Source of the DNA: Lepidodermella squamata
Lineage: Eukaryota > Gastrotricha
Assembly (NCBI GenBank): GCA_047495785.1
Contig: JBLDXI010000023.1
Span: 868,001-932,000 of the forward strand
Direction: 5' to 3'
Length of the DNA: 64,000 nucleotides
Part shown: in pieces, positions 44,451 to 56,004 of the stretch
Layout of the letters: each line of letters begins with the position of its first letter
Position numbering within the stretch: the first letter of the stretch is position 1
Program-made: the position numbers and the translations under genes
The notes under the pieces: generated by a model
Databases searched by the model: none
What the model saw: the letters and a program-made list of their open reading frames with translations, nothing else
What the model was told of the DNA's origin: nothing

Positions 44451-45513
44451 TTAAAGAAGTAAAAGGAATGTGTTGGCATATTTTCCCTTGACATCAAATT
44501 TGCATATCTTCGAGCCAAGGGGCGATAATTCCACCTATTTTCTGATTGAAAGCCTGTCGAAGGGGAATCATCTCCCCTATCGCAACGCAAACCAATCATA
44601 ATTAATAATTTTTGATGCGAGAAAATAGCATGAATAAATGCTGTTATTTACACAATATAGGCACTATTTTTAGGCATCCGCCCGTTAACAAGCCAAAAGC
44701 AGGCACAGTTTCACGAGTGGACTGTATGAGCAAGTCATTTTGATAGATGCAGCGCTAATTCTTACCAATATCGATAGCTGCAATCACGATCTTTGCGATA
44801 GTGCCAAGTTAAAAATTCTCTGACTGTGCAATAATTTTATTCTGAATTTTAATCGAAAATAACCATTTTTTGAGGGAATAAAATTGGGAAAAAATGTTAT
44901 TTTCTGATTTTCTGATTAATGAGCCATGAATATTATCTAGTATTTTTTTCTGAATGAATCAGCGTAAATGATTTTCATCTATTTTTAGAAATTTCAACTA
45001 ATTCTGTTAGAAACATAACACACACTCACAGCAGGTCAGGATTTATGCCGTGGCAAAGATCCTCTCACGTAGAATTCAGTAATGTAAATTTCAACGCAAT
45101 CCAATCCAAAGGTGAGGTGTGATACGGTACCAACGGGACGATACTTCAATTCTTCCCATGTAATGGGTCCATGCGTAAAAAAAGTTCTTATAAAACGTCC
45201 CACGCACTCACACCAAGTAAGTTTTAGGGTTTGATAGATTCTTCCTGATATAATAGATTCACCAGCTTACTAGCAACAGATTCAAGGGAGATACAAATAA
45301 TAAAAGCGACAAATATTTGGTGATGAGGAAATTGAAACTCACATGTTCTGACAGCCAATAATTCAAATTTTTTTTACGAAATTTTGCATTCGTCATAGTA
45401 CTGTATGGGTGCTTTGTGATGAATCGAGGAGGAAATTGCTATCGGCGTTCAATATATCAGTAAAAATTGTCATCTGGCAACATTTCTTCTAGTATTTTCC
45501 ATTTCACACTATC
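44451..45513. other. intergenic
   Basis: AT-rich spacer between the disrupted F channel and the first G channel. No gene, hairpin or tandem repeat stands out. Confidence 0.4.
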
Positions 45514-46704
45514 ATGGCTTTTTTGGCTATTCAAGCATATATCATCATTTCCATGTGGCGAACTGCCTTGGGTGTGCCAGCCAACAATGACAGCATTTGG
45601 ACGTTCAATCCAACTTCAACAATTCTAAGCAACTGCAGGATAGGACCGACAGCCAATTCGCCGACTGAATTAGAAGAAGAGTCCACCTCAATCTATTTAT
45701 TGCTAAAACCAACACGCTTAGATAATATCGATGACGTGTCCGAAAGTTTTATCATTTCTGCGAAACTTTACATCACTTATGAATCAAAATGCGTCGCCGA
45801 TCTGTACCGAAACAAATCGCGTGTTGGGAACACGGAGTGGCCGAGAAAAATAGCTCACCTGTCAATGGAAGATCCTAGTCAGTACTGGTATCCAAAAGCA
45901 TTGTCGCACGAAAATTCGGTCGGCAGCACAACAATGGTCGAAGGCTTTGATCGATTCACATTCGTATACCCTGAATTTGGCAAAGTTACACATGGCATCT
46001 CGGGAAAATTTGCGTCCTACTGCAGTTTGGACATGACTTACTTCCCTTTCGATAAGCAAACGTGTAGTATCGAATTAATCCTAGGGCAAGGCGACGTATT
46101 CTCAAAAATCGACGGTGCCGAGTTCTTTCCGTACGAATATGACAATACTGCCTTCATGAAAGAAAACTCCGGCTGGGAGCATAACGTTTCGCAACGATCC
46201 GTGATGTTTGGCGTTCAATTACACAGCCCATCGACCAATTTTTCAAGGGCTACTTTCAGCTTCGTATTCAAACGGAAACCTGAATATTACTTGACATATC
46301 TTTTCGGGCCATCCGTGCTTCTCGCAGTATTGATCCTATCGTCATTTCTCATCCCGGCCGAGGTTCCAGATCGACCTGTTTTCGCTTGTACGGTCATGTT
46401 GTCTATATTTGTTCTTCAAAATAACCTACAGGCGTATTTGCCGAAAAGCCCAAAGCCGATGGCTGCCGGAATTTTCAACTTGTCACAAGCCGTCCTCGCT
46501 ACGCTGTGCATCATTTACGAATCCATGATGTGCGGTTTCATCGCTTTATTGCCAGATATTGCTGGTAAAAAGTTGCCGATTCTTGGTGGAACAATATCTT
46601 GCTATTTTGATATCGATGTCGTAGTGTTTTCATTCTCCCTTCTTGCATATTTAACGTCATATGTGGTGATTAGTATAATTCTGTTGCAGCGTCCTGAATT
46701 CTAG
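45514..46704 (+). CDS. Cys-loop ligand-gated ion channel subunit, subfamily G
   Basis: Single-exon subunit of 396 aa with leader MAFLAIQAYIIISMWRTALG. SNCRIGPTANSPTELEE, the conserved Cys in YESKC, loop-A-like QYWYPK (the second aromatic residue replaces the usual small or acidic one), and Cys-loop core FPFDKQTC with Lys where most subfamilies have Thr, Ser or Val. M2 starts PDRPVFACTVMLSIF. KSPKPMAAGIFNLSQ leads into M3, lacking the SYY found in E and F. The linker to M4 is about 23 residues. The paralogue is 56828-58009; a 9-kb transposon now lies between them. Confidence 0.9.
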   Translation: MAFLAIQAYIIISMWRTALGVPANNDSIWTFNPTSTILSNCRIGPTANSPTELEEESTSIYLLLKPTRLDNIDDVSESFIISAKLYITYESKCVADLYRNKSRVGNTEWPRKIAHLSMEDPSQYWYPKALSHENSVGSTTMVEGFDRFTFVYPEFGKVTHGISGKFASYCSLDMTYFPFDKQTCSIELILGQGDVFSKIDGAEFFPYEYDNTAFMKENSGWEHNVSQRSVMFGVQLHSPSTNFSRATFSFVFKRKPEYYLTYLFGPSVLLAVLILSSFLIPAEVPDRPVFACTVMLSIFVLQNNLQAYLPKSPKPMAAGIFNLSQAVLATLCIIYESMMCGFIALLPDIAGKKLPILGGTISCYFDIDVVVFSFSLLAYLTSYVVISIILLQRPEF

Positions 46705-46944
46705 TAAGCTGGAGCTGAACGAACGTAAAACACTCGTTTCAACTTCTCTTGCTGCCTTCAGTTGTGATTGCATTTCACATTTACGGATCCGCCGTGGGTT
46801 TCCGCTAACGAATTTTAATGAATTCCGGTTATCTGCACAGTATATTTTTGAATTGACTAAGCAGTTTAATTCGCATAACAATTGTTTCTAGAATTGTTGA
46901 CGTTTAAAGAAATAAAAGCTGCGAAAACATTTTTCTGTTACTTA

Positions 46945-47560
46945 GGGGTCACGCCGATTTCTATTTTCGTGGACACAGCGTGCCTCGCCGTGCCTCGCTG
47001 TGCCACGATGTGTTAAAACAAGTCCAAACGTGTCCTAGAGCTCTCAGGAAGCTCCTGAGCCATCATATGGGGTGAAAATGTGCTGCAGATGTTCTGAAGA
47101 CCTAATACAGGTTAAGGAGTCCGCTCATTATCGATTATCGATTATAGGTGATAACCAATCAATCAGTCCACCAATTGCTTAATAATAATCAAAACACTCT
47201 GCATCATCAAGCCTTTTCCATCATTGACAGGGCAATCAAGGTTAGCAAGCATTTGAGGAATTGGTTATATCAAAAATCGAACAATCAGAATCGATAAGTG
47301 ATTGATTTTCGGTTATCGATTTGGTCATCTGGCTGAAGAAAAAATATGCTGCGCATATATATATATATATATGATCGTTTGTAGCTGCTGCTCTGAACCT
47401 TCTTTTACTTTCTATAGCATCGAGGCATAGACATCCCGATTATTTATATCGATTATCGATTATTGATTATCGATTATGGATTATTGATTATCGATTATCG
47501 ATTTTGTTGCAGAATATGTTTCCAATCTAAAAAACTGCTCACCTCGCTCGTAACGTGTTA
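46945..47560. repeat. left terminal inverted repeat of the 9-kb transposon
   Basis: 616 bp matching 55402-56004 in inverse orientation up to tcgtaacgtgtta. It includes a (TA)n tract at about 47356-47372 and several ATCGATTAT words (47129-47143, about 47447-47504), which could be transposase-binding subterminal repeats. Confidence 0.92.
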
Positions 47561-48052
47561 TTGGCTCAGCAAACAGAATGTATGACTAGCTCGGCTGCGG
47601 ATCAGTAATTAATTGCTCCTAAACGAATATGCCTGTGTCCGTAGCACTTGGAAATTTTATGGCGATAAGCCAAAAAGACGCGTCTCCAAGACAACATTAT
47701 AATGTAGATTTGTTTTTTAAATTTAATATTACAACAGATAATAAGAAATTTAATTTTATGTTTGATAATTTTTGCGGGATTTTTTTTAGATCCCGAAACG
47801 AGCAACAGGTCATGTCGATCAGATCTTACGAAATCGTGAAACCTGATGATCCTCAGAGACCGGCTCGGAGACAAACTTCTGAATGAACTGATAAAAGCTG
47901 AACACGTGGACCGCCATCTACGCCCGTTGGATGGAAGAACGCCTTGAAGCGAATCCAACAAAATGAAACATATATACAGTCAAACGTTGTAGTTTTGCAA
48001 AGCGAAAAGCGAAAAGAACACAATAGCTGTGTGCGAAGCTGATGCGGAAAGT
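47561..48052. other. transposon left arm, non-coding
   Basis: Unique sequence between the left TIR and the transposase stop codon. A 85-codon plus-strand frame at 47629-47886 is antisense to nothing known and shows no motif. It is likely the transposase 3' UTR. Confidence 0.4.
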
Positions 48053-50262
48053 CTACTTCGAGCTACTTATTTTCTTGCCGTGACTAATTTTAGTCACGCG
48101 AGGCAATCTATTCCCAGGGTGGCAAACTGCGTTGTGACGATTTTCGTCAATGATTGTTGGCTGGATCGTGTAATCGCATAGTTCACAACGTTTGGTTTGG
48201 TATGGATAGGCCATTTCAGGCTCAGCTTTTTGCTTGAAAATTTCAGGCGCTTTCTTGAAGTGGCCAAATCGTTCGTGGTCTTTGACCGGATCGGGGAAGC
48301 CATATTCGTTTAGGTATTCCCATACCCTGGTCCTTGACCTTGGTAGCTCTGCGCAATGGTCGCACTTGGACGCTTCAGCCGGCTCACAACAGACGAAGAT
48401 CGTCATGCCATTCCTTCTGTTCATGGGAATTGAATATTAGATAATTTTTAGGTGACGATTTACTATTACTTGTCCATGTGTTTACTCATAAGCTGCTGCT
48501 CGGTGACAAGGTCTTCGTCTCTGAGACTGCCGCTCAGCACGTCAGCATGCTCCGCAGGTGAAAGAGCGGGAAACCGGCATTCAGATTTGTCGATGATACT
48601 GACAACGGGCTGAGGATTGCCAAGCGATTGGCCATAAATGGCATTCTCGAAACGCTCGTGAACCGCCATTAAGACATTGTTTGCGACGTATAGTTTTCGT
48701 TCCTCGTCGTCTTCATAGTTCGCTTTCAGGTCTGGGTGATCTGCCGATTTAGTCATTGCGTTGGTCAGCTTGGCGTTGTAAAACGCCCAGAAGCGCTCAA
48801 TAGGGTTGTACGCACTGTAACCAGCAGCATGGGCTGTGATCACCATTGTCTCGGCTTTAGTTTCTCGAAACAGCCGCCAATAGAGTACTCGATTCGCGAT
48901 ATGTTCTTGTGAGTAGTCAGGGCCGTTGTCAGTGATTAGAAAAATATTGCGCCTCAAATTGTCCGAAGCTAGCGGAATGACATGATTGATCAGGTCGTCG
49001 CAGTGTTCCGGTAGGTTCGAGTCGTTGAAAAATTTCGATCTGATTTTTGAAGAATTTATTTACCCAATAGTTAAAAATAGTTCAACGGACCTTAAAACAA
49101 CCACTGGCAGTTTCTCTGTAAATTTCCTAGCGTTGCCCGGATTATTCTCCGTTTTCAGGATGAGATAACCACAGGGAGTCACTTTCAAATCCTGATCACC
49201 AGGGTAGTCATGGTCCGGAAGGTCAACGCGAACATCCTCAGGAAGATAGCCTCGATCTCTGGTTCGCTTGTTAACAAGAGACATGCCGGGGGTTATCTTG
49301 AGTTAAATTAAGCTCAAATTAGTCCACAATTTCGTTTTAAAAAACCAATCAAGCCTCTTATTTAGAAGCGTTTGAGCTATTTTACCTTCATTTTGTTGTC
49401 ACACGAAAGAAGAAGGATCTCGTCTTGGAATACTCCTGCTAGATAATAGAAGTAGCCAATGCGGCTTGCAACGTAATGTTGAAGAATCGGGTCTCCGTTT
49501 TTTATGTTGTAAGATTTCGGCTTAACTCGATACTTGACCTTTCCTCGATAATTTTTCGCATTTCTATAGCCCTTGTTGGGTGCAAGCATCATACGACGCA
49601 ATGAGCTCTCGCTTATTTTAACGAAACCTTTCTCCTTTAAAAATGTGTCTCAATTATTTTAGAGGTTTATAATTTTAACAGTTATTTACTTGAAGCCGAC
49701 GATGTAGTAACGGAATCGATACTGAAATCACATTATCGCCATGCCTTTTTTCTGGAGCAGCAATCTTATTTAGTTCCTCCAGAATGCCGTTGACCTCATC
49801 GACAAGCGTAGGGTATTTTTCCTCTATCGCTCGTCGCCCCACTCTGCCACGCTGGTAGAACGATGAGCGGGGCATCCTCGGTGGTCTTATTGCACTTCTG
49901 ACCGCTAGACTCGCTTCTGAGAGCGTGAAAGGGCTACCGCAGCTTGTAATTGACGGAAAATCGAAGTCACAGCCTTGAACAAAGCCCTGCAGTCTGGGCA
50001 TTTCATTCAAGGTTTTAACTATTTTGAAAAATTTCAATGGATTTTACCGCGGTCTTTTCGTTGCAGGCGAACTTGACGCGGAACTCGACTCGCTCGATGA
50101 CGATGTAGAACTTCGCGCGCTGGTATGTGTAGCATCATCGCTGCTGGCAACTGATGATGGTGCATCCTGCCGACTAGAAGCTGTTAATGACCAGTCCGAG
50201 CTACTTGCCGCCTCATTGCACCAATCGGAACTCGACTGGCTAGATGTGCTATCGCTGTCCAT
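48053..50262 (-). CDS. DDE transposase of the 9-kb transposon, six exons
   Basis: My exons 50048-50262, 49690-49993, 49386-49634, 49091-49296, 48470-49039 and 48053-48416 join in frame to 635 aa without a stop. The N-terminus is very Ser-rich (about 70 residues). Then come a likely DNA-binding helical region (SSFYQRGRVGRRAI) and a segment with SESSLRRMMLAPNKG. Catalytic candidates are D near 253 (SCDNKMK), D362 (LITDNGPDYS) and E406 (YSAYNPIERFW), with 43 residues between the last two. A LPDHDYPGD motif lies between the first and second. The C-terminal part has Cys/His pairs (CDHC, CELCDY...H...CH) suggesting zinc binding. I recognise the DDE pattern but cannot name the superfamily. Confidence 0.78.
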
Positions 50263-52298
50263 GAAAATGAAACCGGTGAGTAATTACTTCTAAATTATGG
50301 AAGCGTTCGAAGGTACATGATTTTTATGGAAAGATAACATGGAATCAGCCTAGAAATAATGCCAAATTTTAGAGATTTTTTAAATTTAAATTTTAAATTT
50401 AATTTTAAATGAATATTAATAAATACTGTGATGAAAAATGATGAAAAAATGATGAAAATGTTTAAAAAATAACAGAGAATTATTTTCTGATTATTATAGT
50501 ATATTTGTGTGCAATAAAAAATATTCATTAAAATTAAATAAAAATCGTATAATAAAAAGTGTATAGTTTCTTTTTTGGATTTGTTTTATCATAAAAAAAT
50601 ATAAAATAAATCTAAAATAGGAATTAAAAATTGAACTAAATTATAATTTAATAGAAAAAAATAAAAACATTAAATTCAAATTTAAAAAATCTAAAATCAT
50701 TTTCACGGTAATTAATTATTCTATAATTCGCCTAAGCTTTTTGTAAATTATGAAAAGTTTTCAAAATAGGGCGCAATTTTTGTGAAATTTATGACAGGGT
50801 TGTAAGGTGTAATTTGTTGTTATTGAATTAACTCGAAAGTGTTTGCACGTTGCACTATAACGGCTCGTGTGCTGTGGTCTTATAACTTACTGTTACATCT
50901 TGTCATTTCAATTTTTGTATCATTTTGCAGATGGCCGCCGACCGCCTCCACGTCAAGTGCTATTACACTGGATAGCAAAATTGAAGGAGATAACAATTTT
51001 CTTAATTTTTCCCAATCATCATTATTTTATTGCTCAGTGTACTAATAAAATCTGAAATGACAAATTCGGTGTTTAACACACGTCAGAGGAGCAATTTATT
51101 GCTCAGTAATTATAACGGTGTTCGTGTGCAACGCGGCCGCTTGCTCGCGCATTAGTGCGCGGCCGCCTTTTCCTGTCTTGTTCGTGTGCAACGCATGTTA
51201 TGCAACGCACTCGTTGAGTTTTATTACGTCCGTGTGCAACCCGCCCGGCTCGTTTAACACCGGCGCGATACGATCCTGTACGAATCAAGTAAAGCTGGGT
51301 TCATAAATTGCAAAATGTTTGCCGTATATGTCATATAGGACGAACTTGCTCTTCCGTGAGTTTAAATGTTCGCGAAAACTGTTAATAAATCTGCGTGTTT
51401 GCGGCAATAGCGCGTGAACAACCCGCGCGCACAAAAATTTTTGGCGGCGAAGAAATTGACCGAAACGGGTTATATTTTATATTTTCTACTGTTCGGTGCT
51501 GTTGTAGTAAAATGTAAAATGTTCGCCGAAAAATGGCCTAGTTGAATCATGTCATTCGTTTTCATCTCAATTTTCATAACAATAGCGCCGGGAATATTAG
51601 CTGGTAGCTATATTCGACGGCCGCCGATTTATTTCCATCGCCATTTTCATTCAAAGACTAAAGCATTTTTAGATCAAGACTGTCCGTAAAAACCTGTGAA
51701 ATAACGCCCAAGCCGTCGTTCTCTGATCATTATCAATTATTGGCTTGATGCTCATAGTCGTATAGTCATCATTTTTAAACAGCATGCCAGAACAACGAAT
51801 TTCGCGCCTTTTTCTGCCCGACTGCACGAAGGCTGTTACGCGCTGATTTTACACGCCGATAGCAATCACACATCGGCTACGGCGCGGTAAAGACGCGGCG
51901 TTTGGCTGGGAAATAGCCACGCACCGAGACGCCTGGGTACCACGAGAGCGACACAAGCTAATTACAAACTCGTTAAACCGAAGCTAATGGTTGTAGTCGG
52001 AACCAAACTCGGTGCTCTTTTATGCGGCTTGAGCGCACTTGAAGTAGTCGCATGAAATGTGCGTTGTTAGCAAAGTGCGCGGCGCCTTGAGACTAGTAGA
52101 CTGTTACTTTATTATTAGTCTCGAGTGCGGCGCGGCGCGTCGCGTTTTATTACTATAATGTTAAATTTCGCCCGCATTTTCGACCGCATCATTTTTCCCC
52201 GTCTTCACGCGCATCGATGGGCATTGTTATTTACGTTTACTGCCGCTTATTATTGTTCCTGTTTTTATTGCTTTAGGTGATTTGTTTGTTATTACGAT
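50263..52298. other. central non-coding region of the transposon, probable divergent promoter
   Basis: The minus-strand transposase and the plus-strand right-arm genes diverge from here. The left half (50.3-50.75 kb) is extremely AT-rich. At 51119-51260 the word gttcgtgtgcaacgc recurs two to three times around a palindromic gcggccgc pair. From 51.8 to 52.2 kb the DNA is GC-rich with gcgcggcg words. No gene seen. Promoters for both directions are inferred from layout only. Confidence 0.45.
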
Positions 52299-53788
52299 AT
52301 GGTCGCTTTTATGTACAAAGACAACAAAGTATCCCGCGTTGGCTACGCGAAATGGGTTGGGCGAGATGGCGCTGTCGAATGGTACCGCGTGGGTGTGATT
52401 GGCAACGAGTTCATCGATAAATCTGAATTGAAAAATCAAGGCAAGGGTGATTCGTACGTGGTTTCGTTTGGCGACAAACCGGACTCCAATCCAACACCGT
52501 CCGTGTGGTGGTCGACTGAGGTCCACAAGAAGCTGCCCGATGATGCGAATCTCATTGGTGCCGACGCATTACCAAAGTCGCTCCTCACATGCTTGAAGAA
52601 GAAAAAAGAAAACGAATCAGTAGCGGAGAAACAGGCACGGCGGCGTGCGGCCGACGAAGCGCAGCAGCAGCCGCAGCAGCAGCAACAACAACAAGAACAG
52701 GCAAGCGGGCCGAGCGGTGCGAAGGCCGCCGCATTCGAAGCAAACGACGATTCGGACATTGATGTGCCACTCAAGTCCAACAAGGAAAACCAGGTATTTT
52801 CCGTAATAATGATTTAATTTTTTTTTAATTTTCAATTTTTTTTTATTTCACAGCCTTCGAAACCCGCAACTGTGAAGGAAACATCGATTGTTACTCACGC
52901 CTCGTCTAACTCACAACCTCAGTCCGCAACCTCTATGTTTCGCGAATGGATCGTCAACGCCGTAGCTGATGATCGCGATGATGATGGCCATGTATCAGAG
53001 GTATTTTCTTATTATTTTCTCGCTATTGTGTTAATTTCATTATATGATAGCAAGTGTACGATTTTCCGGAAGAAAATGCTAGCAACGGCGCCGCGACGAG
53101 TAGCGGCCACAAATCTACCCATCGCAAATCTGCTGACGATCGCCATCAGGTATTAATGTAATTATTGTTTTCAATTAAATTTAATATTTTTTCTTATGAT
53201 AGCTATTGAAGCGCACTTTCTTGAATGAAAAAAAGCGTTCCCATAAACGACCAAAGGTGGGTATTAAAATGATATTTATGTGTTGTTAATACTTATTGTT
53301 TTGTTTTTGTATTTTTAGATTTCGTCTGGCTATTCCGACGACGACGACGAATTAAATTCGACGCCGCGCGCCTCTTCCACCGGCGAAGCCACACCGCGCG
53401 GAACGCTAAACATCGGCGGCATCACTCGCTAAGCCATCGGCGAGGCTGACTTGTCAGACAATTTCAAGTTAAAACAAGGGAGTGTGATGGACTTTTGCGC
53501 CGCCGCTCTTCAAGACTTCGCGAAATCCACGTAAGCTCGGTACCACATGATACAACCAGCTTAATAATTTGCTTTACCTATCTTTCCAGGCAGATGACGA
53601 ACGCCGCGGCTGTGAACAATTTTGACCTTGTTACGGCCGTTTGCCGCGAAGCAATATCCCGATTTAAGACAATTGCGGCTGAAGACCTCGCCAGGCAGGT
53701 GCAACGCGTGTTGCGCTTGCGTTTCAAGCGACAGGCCGGAAAAGTTGCGGCCGAAGAAGAAACGGCGGCTGAGATCAGCGATCTATAA
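52299..53788 (+). CDS. transposon right-arm gene 1, unknown function, in-frame stop
   Basis: Six exons (52299-52793, 52854-53000, 53051-53149, 53203-53256, 53319-53530, 53590-53788) join to 402 codons with one internal TAA at 53430-53432 (codon 303). If the TAA is real the product is 302 aa ending GTLNIGGITR, but the frame stays open for 98 more codons through another intron, so a recent nonsense mutation is the simplest view. The N-terminal 100 residues (YAKWVGRDGAVEWYRVGVIG, VWWSTEVHKKL) form an unrecognised domain. Then come a Gln run, acidic stretches and a helical basic C-terminus (RQVQRVLRLRFKRQAG). Possibly an accessory DNA-binding or regulatory protein of the element. Confidence 0.6.
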
Positions 53789-54425
53789 AAATTATCAATT
53801 CAACATTTCGTTTTTTCACCTTTCCTTTTGTAATGTATTGTATTGCTATGATTAAATTGCAGCTATCTAATATTTACGGCACGCTTTAATCGCCGATTCT
53901 TTCGGTTTTTTTTCAATTTGAATTTCCGATGAAATGCCAATGGCCAATAAAACCGCTGAAATCAACTAAACGTGTTTTCGCCAAATTGTGACGCCATTGC
54001 GCCCAGGTTTTTATTTCGCGCCATTTTATTGAGTGAGGTAAAATCTATCGCCTTATTCGTGAGATTTGCATGAGAACAGTCGATTTGAAAGGCCGAATTA
54101 ATTTCAGTTTTATTCAACAGAAAGTGGAAACTGAATAAGCGCGCACCTAAAATCACGTGACGGCGCAGTGCGCGCGGCTGTGGCTGCGCAACATTATTTG
54201 TCGGTTGTTGGCCAATGAAATTCATGAAAGGCCATATCTCATTGTGATTGGCGCGTGTGAGCGCGTTGTTGCGAAGTGAGCGTTGCTATTGGCTAGTATT
54301 ACAACAGGTTACAACATGTGCACGCGCTAATTATTATTGAACACCGTTCTGTGCGGCTGCTGCTAACAATAATTATAATAATTTTTTACCCGTTACTCTT
54401 AGGTTCATTAATTTTTTCGAACAAA

Positions 54426-54890
54426 ATGCCTAAAAATTCGACAGCCAGAAGCCTCAAGTGCCGTTCGAAAAAGAGTCACACAGAGCGAGACGAAATTCGC
54501 GCTAAAAACCGACTCGATATGCAAGTGAAACGTTCACGCCAAAGCGCCGAGAAGCGCCGAGAAGAGAATGAAGCCGCCCGATTGCGAATGGCAAAACTGC
54601 GCTCGAACAAGAAGAACAGCAAGGAAAATAATCACAGCGACGCGAATCAGATTGACGCGCCATCTTTTCAGTTCCAGTTATTTCCGGCCGAACCAAAACA
54701 TCTTTTCTCCTTCACGCAGTTCGATTCAGGTACCACCTGTACAAAAGTAAATAACAAACTGGGTTTTCAACAAATAATTTTTTTAGATATTGAAGATAAT
54801 CACCCGCGCGAATACGAAAACCTACAACCTTTCCGTCTGGCTGGTTACATTTATGATTTTCTGGAAAACGATGCGAAAAAATCCAATTAG
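54426..54890 (+). CDS. transposon right-arm gene 2, basic helical protein
   Basis: Start chosen at MPKNSTARSL (54426). The region of residues about 15-65 is strongly basic and helical (RDEIRAKNRLDMQVKRSRQS, then RLRMAKLRSNKK), resembling a bZIP basic region or a coiled nucleic-acid-binding helix, but no leucine heptads are obvious. An optional 57-bp intron (54730-54786, GTACCA...TTTTTTAG) is in frame whether removed or kept, giving 135 or 154 aa. The C-terminus is acidic and aromatic (YIYDFLENDAKK). It lies downstream of right-arm gene 1 on the same strand, inside the element, so it probably belongs to the transposon. No family recognised. Confidence 0.5.
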   Translation: MPKNSTARSLKCRSKKSHTERDEIRAKNRLDMQVKRSRQSAEKRREENEAARLRMAKLRSNKKNSKENNHSDANQIDAPSFQFQLFPAEPKHLFSFTQFDSGTTCTKVNNKLGFQQIIFLDIEDNHPREYENLQPFRLAGYIYDFLENDAKKSN

Positions 54891-55401
54891 CAACGCAGTT
54901 CAAACTAGCTCATCATCACTTTATTTGAGGATGGTTTTTGTATCACTTACTCATCGGCATGGATGTATAAAAGACATGCATAATAAAAGGCGCCATCGTC
55001 TGTTTATTTGTTGTTTTATGCTGGCCTTGTTTTTCAGCGATATTCACAGCGTTGGCAGTGTCAGAAAACGTACGCGTCCTATATATTACACAATTACGTA
55101 ACGAGAGAACGCTGAACAACATTCATTTCTTTCAATATAAAATAAAAGGTGGAATAGCTGAAAAACAACTTAGAATCAAAGCAGTAATGTTAGCGAATTT
55201 CCGGTTTTGCTCGTCAACGAAGTTTTTGTGCGGCCGTGCAATATGTTATGCAATACATAATTATTTAGCAAGCGCGCGCGCGCGCGACGCACGGGCCAAT
55301 TATGTATTGCGTAACACGTCGCGCAAATTTTATGACTTTTAATGTGATTCAAAAAAATACGCAATGAATTAACATGATTAGTTGGTATAATCGATGAAGG
55401 T
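54891..55401. other. transposon right arm, non-coding with (CG)n hairpin
   Basis: At about 55244-55316 an inverted pair (ttatgcaatacataatt / aattatgtattgcgtaa, one mismatch) flanks a (CG)n run. No supported gene between here and the right TIR. Confidence 0.45.
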
Positions 55402-56004
55402 TAACACGTTACGAGCGAGGTGAGCAGTTTTTTTAGATTGGAAACATATTCTGCAACAAAATCAATAATCGATAATCAATAATCCATAATCGATAATCGA
55501 TATAAATAATCGGGATGTCTATGCCTCGATGCTATAGAAAGTAAAAGAAGGTTCAGAGCAGCAGCTACAAACGATCATATATATATATATATATGCGCAG
55601 CATATTTTTTCTTCAGCCAGATGACCAAATCGATAACCGAAAATCAATCACTTATCGATTCTGATTGTTCGATTTTTGATATAACCAATTCCTCAAATGC
55701 TTGCTAACCTTGATTGCCCTGTCAATGATGGAAAAGGCTTGATGATGCAGAGTGTTTTGATTATTATTGAGCAATTGGTGGACTGATTGATTGGTTATCA
55801 CCTATAATCGATAATCGATAATGAGCGGACTCCTTAACCTGTATTAGGTCTTCAGAACATCTGCAGCACATTTTCACCCCATATGATGGCTCAGGAGCTT
55901 CCTGAGAGCTCTAGGACACGTTTGGACTTGTTTTAACACATCGTGGCACAGCGAGGCACGGCGAGGCACGCTGTGTCCACGAAAATAGAAATCGGCGTGA
56001 CCCC
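55402..56004. repeat. right terminal inverted repeat of the 9-kb transposon
   Basis: 603 bp, inverse of 46945-47560. Differences are confined mainly to the copy number of TA and ATCGATTAT units and an occasional substitution, for example gctt against gctc at the position corresponding to about 47180. It ends in CGTGACCCC followed by the TTA duplication. Confidence 0.92.

Larger units (their letters stand above)
46945..56004. mobile_element. 9.06-kb DNA transposon with 0.6-kb TIRs and TTA target duplication
   Basis: The ends are GGGGTCACGCCG... and the inverse ...CGGCGTGACCCC, flanked by TTA on both sides (46942-46944, 56005-56007). TIRs are 46945-47560 and 55402-56004, nearly identical outside microsatellite-like tracts, so the insertion is young. 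The left arm carries a minus-strand DDE transposase with all exons open. The right arm carries two plus-strand genes. The centre (50.3-52.3 kb) is non-coding and could be a divergent promoter. A 3-bp TTA target and GGG-starting TIRs recall PIF/Harbinger, but the transposase motif NPIERFW and domain layout do not. Zator-like or an unnamed superfamily is possible. Confidence 0.9.

Noticed and set aside
51063-51310. Spaced repeats gttcgtgtgcaacgc as a CRISPR-like array
   Set aside because: Only two to three copies, irregular spacing, and a eukaryotic transposon context.
52436-52783. Cys-run protein on the minus strand
   Set aside because: It is the antisense reading of the Gln-codon run in transposon right-arm gene 1.
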